From contig JAIRRO010000141.1 of the NCBI GenBank assembly GCA_031255955.1, positions 1-8,086 of the forward strand: a stretch of DNA of 8,086 nucleotides. Reading direction: 5' to 3'. The stretch's first letter is position 1; each line of letters starts with the position of its first letter. The DNA comes from Oscillospiraceae bacterium. Its GTDB lineage: Bacteria > Bacillota > Clostridia > Oscillospirales > Oscillospiraceae. Below the pieces are notes generated by a model. The model saw nothing but the letters and a program-made list of their open reading frames with translations, did not search any database and was not told the DNA's origin. Below are positions 4,989-8,086 of the stretch, in pieces. The position numbers were made by a program, and so were the translations under genes.

Positions 4989-7660
4989 TATTTTTTCACC
5001 TCTTTGATGAATTCGGATAAAAGATTATCCGGAATATTCGGCAGCTCCTGACGCTTGCCGCCGCCCATCGCGGATTCCGGCTTGCCGCCGCCCGAGCCTC
5101 CGGCTAGTTGCGCCACGCGTTTTATTAAATCCCCGGCTTTTACGCCGGAGGCGACGGCTTCTTTTCCGCAAGCCGCGAAAAATGTGACCTTTTCGCCCGT
5201 CGTCGAGCTGATAAACAGCGCGACAATGCGCGGCTCGCGCTCGCGCAGGGCGTCCCCTATCTTGCGCAGCTCGTCGGCGTCAATAATCGGCGTATCGGTC
5301 GTACTCGCCCGGCTATAGATGGTGGTTTTAAGACCTTCGATCTCAATGGCGGCGTTCAGCAGCTCCTCCGCAAGACTGCCCGCTGACTGCGCCTTCGCCT
5401 GCTCGGCGGCGCGGCGCAGCTCGCGCAGCTCCTTTGTCTGCTGCTCTATCTTCGTCGGAATTTCGCCGACATCCCCGACGCGCAGCGCCGCGCCGATGTC
5501 AAAAAGCTGCTGCTTCGCGCGGTGCAGGGCATCCAATGTTTCGCTACCTGTCACGGCTTCTATTCTGCGGACGCCGGAGGCGACGGAAAACTCCGCCGTG
5601 ATGTGAAACAACCCCGCCCGCGCCGTGTTGTCAAGGTGCGTACCGCCGCACAGCTCAATGGATTGCTCTCCCATTGTCACCACGCGCACGATATCGCCGT
5701 ATTTCTCACCGAACAGCGCCGCCGCGCCGAGCTTTTTCGCATCATCAATGGGCATCTCCCGCGCATTTACAGGCGCGCCGCCGAGAATCGCGGCGTTGAC
5801 ATATTGCTCCGCCGCCGTCAGCTGCTCCGCCTCGAGCGCCTCTGTGTGCGTGAAGTCAAAGCGCAGCCTGTCCGGCTCGACAAGGCTGCCCGCCTGATGC
5901 ACGTGCTCGCCTAAGACGCGCCGCAGCGCGGAGTGAAGTAAATGCGTCGCCGTGTGCGCGCGGCGGATGGCGTCACGGCGGGCGGCGTCATAGCTGACCG
6001 TTACCCGGTCGCCGAGCTTTAACGGCGCGCCGCGCAGTGTGCCGTGGTGCAGGAACTTGCCGCCCTTGGTTTTTTGCGTGTCGTCAATGGCGAAGTCGGC
6101 TTCGGGCGCGCCGGTTGACGCATAAATCGCGCCGTGGTCGCCCACCTGACCGCCCATTTCGGCGTACAGCGGCGTGCGGTCGAGAACGATGACGCCCTCG
6201 TCACCGACGCTGTCCAACGAGCCGACAAGCTCGCCGTCTTTGATAATAGCGGTTATTATCGCCTCCGCCGTGCTGCTGTCATATCCGACGAATTCCGTCT
6301 CGCTCTTATCATCTCCGAAATCAAAGCCCTCCCAGCCGAAATCGCCGAGGGCAAGACGGGCGGCGCGCGCCCTTTCGCGCTGCTGCTTCATAAGCGCGTC
6401 AAATTGCTCTGTATCCACGGAGTAGCCGCGCTCGTCGGCAAGCTCTATCGTCAGGTCTATCGGGAAGCCGTATGTATCGTACAGGCGGAAGGCGTCCTCG
6501 CCGGATATCACCGTGCTTTTCGCAGCCTCAGCCGCCGCGAAAACGTTTGACAGCAGCTCTGTGCCCGCGTCAAGCGTTCTGTTGAAGCTCTCCTCCTCCG
6601 CCGCCAAAACGCTTTTTATGTGTCCCTCGCGCTCGCGCACCTCGGGATACGCGCTCTCATTCGTGGCGATTACAGTTTCCGCCACATCGCGCAGGAAGGA
6701 CGCCGTTATCCCAAGCAGCCTGCCGTGACGCACGGCGCGGCGCAGCAGACGGCGCAGAACATAGCCGCGCCCCTCGTTAGAGGGCAGCACGCCGTCCGAA
6801 ATCAACATTACGCCCGCCCGCGCGTGCTCTGTGATTATCCGCAGCGACGCGTCCTTTTTATCCGATTCACCGTACCGCACACCCGATATTTCGGATATTT
6901 TTTCGGTGACGCTGATGAATGTATCGATTTCATACACGCTATTCGCGCCCTGACACACCATCGCCAGCCGCTCCAGCCCGCCGCCGAAGTCGATATTTTT
7001 TCGGCTGAGCTCTGTGTAATTGCCCTGTCCGTCGTTGGAAAACTGCGTAAATACATTGTTGCCGATTTCAATGAAGCGGTCGCACTCGCAGCCGGGCGCG
7101 CAGTCCGGACTGCCGCAGCCGAATTCCTCGCCGCGGTCATAATATACCTCGCTGCAGGGTCCGCAAGGTCCCGCGCCGTGCTCCCAGAAGTTATCCGCCT
7201 TGCCGAGCTTTGTGATGCGCTCCGGCGCAATGCCGATTTTATCGCGCCAAATGTCAAACGCCTCATCGTCCTCTAAATACACAGAGGGGTACAGCCGCGA
7301 TTCCTCAAACCCCAGATCCCGCGTCAAAAACTCCCAATACCACGCGATGGCTTCCTCCTTAAAATAATCGCCGAAGGAGAAATTACCGAGCATCTCAAAA
7401 TATGTGCAGTGGCGCGCCGTCTTGCCGACGTTGTCAATATCCACTGTTCGCAGGCATTTTTGGCACGTTGTGACGCGCAGACTGGGCGGCGTATGCTCAC
7501 CCGTAAACCACGGCTTCATCGGCGCCATACCGGAGTTTATAAGCAGCAGAGACTTATCCCCCTGCGGCACAAGTGAAAAGCTCGGCAGGCGCAGATGCCC
7601 CCGCGCCTCATAAAACGCGAGGAACCTCTCCCGCAGCTCGTTAACACCGTATTTTTGCAT
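4988..7660 (-). CDS. alaS: Alanyl-tRNA synthetase
   Basis: An 890-aa class II synthetase that charges tRNA-Ala with alanine and clears Ser/Gly mischarging. The N-terminus (NELRERFLAFYEARGHLRLP) is the family start. The catalytic core carries motif 2 around HCTYFEMLGNFSFGDYF (84-100), a Cys-rich stretch from GPCGPCSE through ECDRF as in bacterial homologues, and motif 3 GGGLERLAM near 226-234. The editing domain has its zinc ligands: HTATH (His569 and His573) and CGGTH (Cys671 and His675). A coiled-coil segment near 705-740 leads into the C-terminal C-Ala/DHHA1 domain with the glycine-rich GGSGGGKPESAMGGGK. Length and residue positions fit the usual 870-890 aa enzyme, so the gene looks intact. 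hinT follows with one base of overlap. Transcription comes from a consensus promoter 54 bases upstream. I see no T-box antiterminator in the short leader. Confidence 0.99.
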   Translation of the reverse strand: MQKYGVNELRERFLAFYEARGHLRLPSFSLVPQGDKSLLLINSGMAPMKPWFTGEHTPPSLRVTTCQKCLRTVDIDNVGKTARHCTYFEMLGNFSFGDYFKEEAIAWYWEFLTRDLGFEESRLYPSVYLEDDEAFDIWRDKIGIAPERITKLGKADNFWEHGAGPCGPCSEVYYDRGEEFGCGSPDCAPGCECDRFIEIGNNVFTQFSNDGQGNYTELSRKNIDFGGGLERLAMVCQGANSVYEIDTFISVTEKISEISGVRYGESDKKDASLRIITEHARAGVMLISDGVLPSNEGRGYVLRRLLRRAVRHGRLLGITASFLRDVAETVIATNESAYPEVREREGHIKSVLAAEEESFNRTLDAGTELLSNVFAAAEAAKSTVISGEDAFRLYDTYGFPIDLTIELADERGYSVDTEQFDALMKQQRERARAARLALGDFGWEGFDFGDDKSETEFVGYDSSTAEAIITAIIKDGELVGSLDSVGDEGVIVLDRTPLYAEMGGQVGDHGAIYASTGAPEADFAIDDTQKTKGGKFLHHGTLRGAPLKLGDRVTVSYDAARRDAIRRAHTATHLLHSALRRVLGEHVHQAGSLVEPDRLRFDFTHTEALEAEQLTAAEQYVNAAILGGAPVNAREMPIDDAKKLGAAALFGEKYGDIVRVVTMGEQSIELCGGTHLDNTARAGLFHITAEFSVASGVRRIEAVTGSETLDALHRAKQQLFDIGAALRVGDVGEIPTKIEQQTKELRELRRAAEQAKAQSAGSLAEELLNAAIEIEGLKTTIYSRASTTDTPIIDADELRKIGDALREREPRIVALFISSTTGEKVTFFAACGKEAVASGVKAGDLIKRVAQLAGGSGGGKPESAMGGGKRQELPNIPDNLLSEFIKEVKK

Positions 7661-7667
7661 AAAGCAT
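7641..7667 (-). other. Out-of-frame mini-ORF overlapping the alaS start
   Basis: An ATG at 7667 lies seven bases after the SD-like AAAGG (7679 to 7675) and encodes MLYAKIRC followed by TAA at 7643-7641, a different frame from alaS. The alaS ATG at 7660 is 14 bases from the same AAAGG, much further than ideal. A ribosome loading here may favour the mini-ORF and then reinitiate, or the SD may serve alaS despite the spacing. Another ATG at 7673 is in the same mini-ORF frame. Confidence 0.3.
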
Positions 7668-7672
7668 AACCA

Positions 7673-7697
7673 TACCTTTCGTAGTTACCTCTCGTAG
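7673..7697. repeat. Imperfect 12-bp direct repeat in the alaS leader
   Basis: On the minus strand, CTACGAGAGGTA (7697 to 7686) is followed after one base by CTACGAAAGGTA (7684 to 7673), with one mismatch in 12. Each copy contains an SD-like element (GAGAGG or GAAAGG). The pair sits within the predicted leader just before the alaS start. Confidence 0.6.
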
Positions 7698-7713
7698 GTT
7701 GACCGTTTGGCGT

Positions 7714-7742
7714 ATTATACGGGCGGGCGTGTGAAATGTCAA
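7714..7742 (-). promoter_or_regulatory. Consensus sigma-A promoter of alaS-hinT
   Basis: On the minus strand, TTGACA (7742 to 7737), 17 bases and TATAAT (7719 to 7714): 12 of 12 matches with the optimal spacer. Transcription would start near 7707, giving a leader of about 47 bases. An A7 run at 7770 to 7764 upstream may act as an UP-like element. A promoter this strong fits a constitutively expressed housekeeping gene. Confidence 0.85.
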
Positions 7743-7802
7743 TACGGGGCGCGGGTTTCTCTCTTTTTTTGCTTCACATCATTGTACATCATACAGTTCA
7801 GG

Positions 7803-7813
7803 AAAAATTTTTT
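7803..7813 (+). promoter_or_regulatory. A/T tract, possible UP element for the metQ promoter
   Basis: Five A followed by six T lie about 47 to 57 bases upstream of the predicted metQ transcription start, the position where AT tracts bind the RNA polymerase alpha subunit. Position and composition are the only evidence. Confidence 0.3.
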
Positions 7814-7824
7814 CACAAACCCTA

Positions 7825-7853
7825 TTGACAAGCGTCGCCGCCTCGCTTATAAT
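7825..7853 (+). promoter_or_regulatory. Consensus sigma-A promoter of metQ
   Basis: TTGACA at 7825-7830, 17 bases and TATAAT at 7848-7853: 12 of 12 matches with the optimal spacer. Predicted start near 7860, so the leader is only about 49 bases. A promoter this strong would be expected to need repression, and a palindrome lies right at the start site. Confidence 0.85.
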
Positions 7854-7860
7854 TATTTTA

Positions 7861-7884
7861 CTTATAACATATATGTGTTATAAG
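7861..7884. promoter_or_regulatory. 24-bp near-perfect palindrome at the metQ transcription start, likely operator
   Basis: The arms CTTATAACA (7861-7869) and TGTTATAAG (7876-7884) are exact reverse complements around a six-base centre TATATG. The palindrome starts within a base or two of the predicted transcription start and ends 24 bases before the ATG. It is AT-rich, lacks a GC stem and is not followed by a terminator-like T-run, so a dimeric repressor site (for example GntR or TetR type) is more likely than an RNA device. It would block promoter clearance. The regulator is not in the window. Confidence 0.7.
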
Positions 7885-7908
7885 AATTAAAAAAGAGGCG
7901 GTATCATC

Positions 7909-8086
7909 ATGAAGAACAAATTTGCAAGACTACTCATTTCAACTCTGGCGGCGGCGCTTGTTTTTGCCCCGCTCGCGTCCTGCGCGGCTAAAGAAGCGGG
8001 CGGCGCGGGCGTTATAAAGGTGGGCGTGTGCGCGGGGCCGTATGAGGACATGTTCCGCGAGGCGATTGAGCCGTCGCTGACAGAGA
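7909..8086 (+). CDS. metQ: MetQ/NlpA-family methionine-binding lipoprotein, N-terminus, cut by the right edge
   Basis: The first 59 codons of an ABC-transporter substrate-binding lipoprotein. A lipoprotein signal peptide is clear: basic MKNKFAR, hydrophobic core about 8-20 and lipobox LASC with Cys25 as the lipidated residue. After a short Gly/Ala linker, the mature part begins IKVGVCAGPYEDMFREAIEP, the conserved first strand and helix of MetQ/NlpA proteins, which deliver D- or L-methionine to the MetNI transporter. The rest, and any metN or metI partners, lie beyond the window. AGAGG at 7894-7898 is ten bases before the ATG. It is driven by a consensus promoter with an operator-like palindrome rather than by a SAM riboswitch. 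Methionine specificity rests on the family only. Confidence 0.85.
   Translation, partial: MKNKFARLLISTLAAALVFAPLASCAAKEAGGAGVIKVGVCAGPYEDMFREAIEPSLTE

Larger units (their letters stand above)
7661..7908. other. Divergent control region between alaS and metQ
   Basis: These 248 bases contain no gene beyond the overlapping mini-ORF. They hold the alaS leader with its repeat, the alaS promoter, a spacer (7743-7824) with a pyrimidine tract and an ACATCAT pair at 7776-7782 and 7786-7792, then the metQ promoter, its palindrome and RBS. Confidence 0.7.

Noticed and set aside
6620..7276. 218-codon plus-strand frame opposite alaS
   Set aside because: Antisense shadow of a conserved synthetase in GC-rich DNA; no family resemblance.
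7661..7713. T-box leader for alaS
   Set aside because: The leader from the consensus promoter is only about 47 bases and lacks the AAGGTGG-type T-box core and any terminator stem.
7854..7908. SAM (S-box) riboswitch for metQ
   Set aside because: The predicted leader is about 49 bases and contains only an AT-rich palindrome; no S-box helices or terminator fit.

Overview
The window looks like chromosomal core sequence from a GC-rich member of the Clostridia (Bacillota), probably an Oscillospirales-like or related gut or anaerobic lineage. The grounds are a UBA-like/DUF4342 membrane protein next to an OmpR-type two-component system, a SEC-C protein with a Rho-N/SAP-like segment, strong Shine-Dalgarno sites, TTGACA/TATAAT promoters in otherwise GC-rich DNA, and a clostridial-type MetQ lipoprotein start. 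This placement is inference from gene families and composition; no rRNA or other marker is present. I see no phage, transposon, CRISPR array or tRNA.

Layout. (1) 1-373: the first 17 codons of an unrecognised lysine/arginine-rich protein run off the left edge on the minus strand (52 to 1), with a good RBS and an extended -10 promoter. The rest of this gap holds a 13-bp tandem repeat and a 37-codon plus-strand frame resembling the C-terminal tail of a TPR protein. (2) 374-3133, minus strand: a three-gene operon reading DUF4342 membrane protein, then OmpR-family response regulator, then sensor histidine kinase (28-bp gap, then a 4-bp ATGA overlap). It is driven by a promoter with a perfect TATAAT box near 3222-3249. 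(3) 3401-4612, plus strand: a 403-aa SEC-C protein of unknown function with its own extended -10 promoter, divergent from the operon. (4) 4635-7660, minus strand: alaS (890 aa, apparently complete) and a HinT-type HIT hydrolase whose start overlaps the alaS stop by one base (TAATG). They convergently face the SEC-C gene across 22 bp. (5) 7661-7908: a divergent control region with two consensus sigma-A-type promoters, one for alaS and one for the gene to the right, plus a 24-bp near-perfect palindrome at the predicted transcription start of the latter. (6) 7909-8086, plus strand: the start of a MetQ/NlpA-family methionine-binding lipoprotein, cut by the right edge.

How the genes fit together. 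The DUF4342 protein, regulator and kinase probably form one signalling unit at the membrane, with the DUF4342 protein as accessory or target. AlaRS charges tRNA-Ala. HinT-type enzymes hydrolyse aminoacyl-adenylates and other purine phosphoramidates, so the alaS-hinT pairing is chemically plausible. metQ would begin a methionine ABC transporter locus and appears to be controlled by a DNA-binding repressor rather than by a SAM riboswitch.

Nothing here is clearly a new system. The points most worth a second look are the metQ operator, the out-of-frame upstream start in the alaS leader, the DUF4342 two-component operon and the uncharacterised SEC-C protein.
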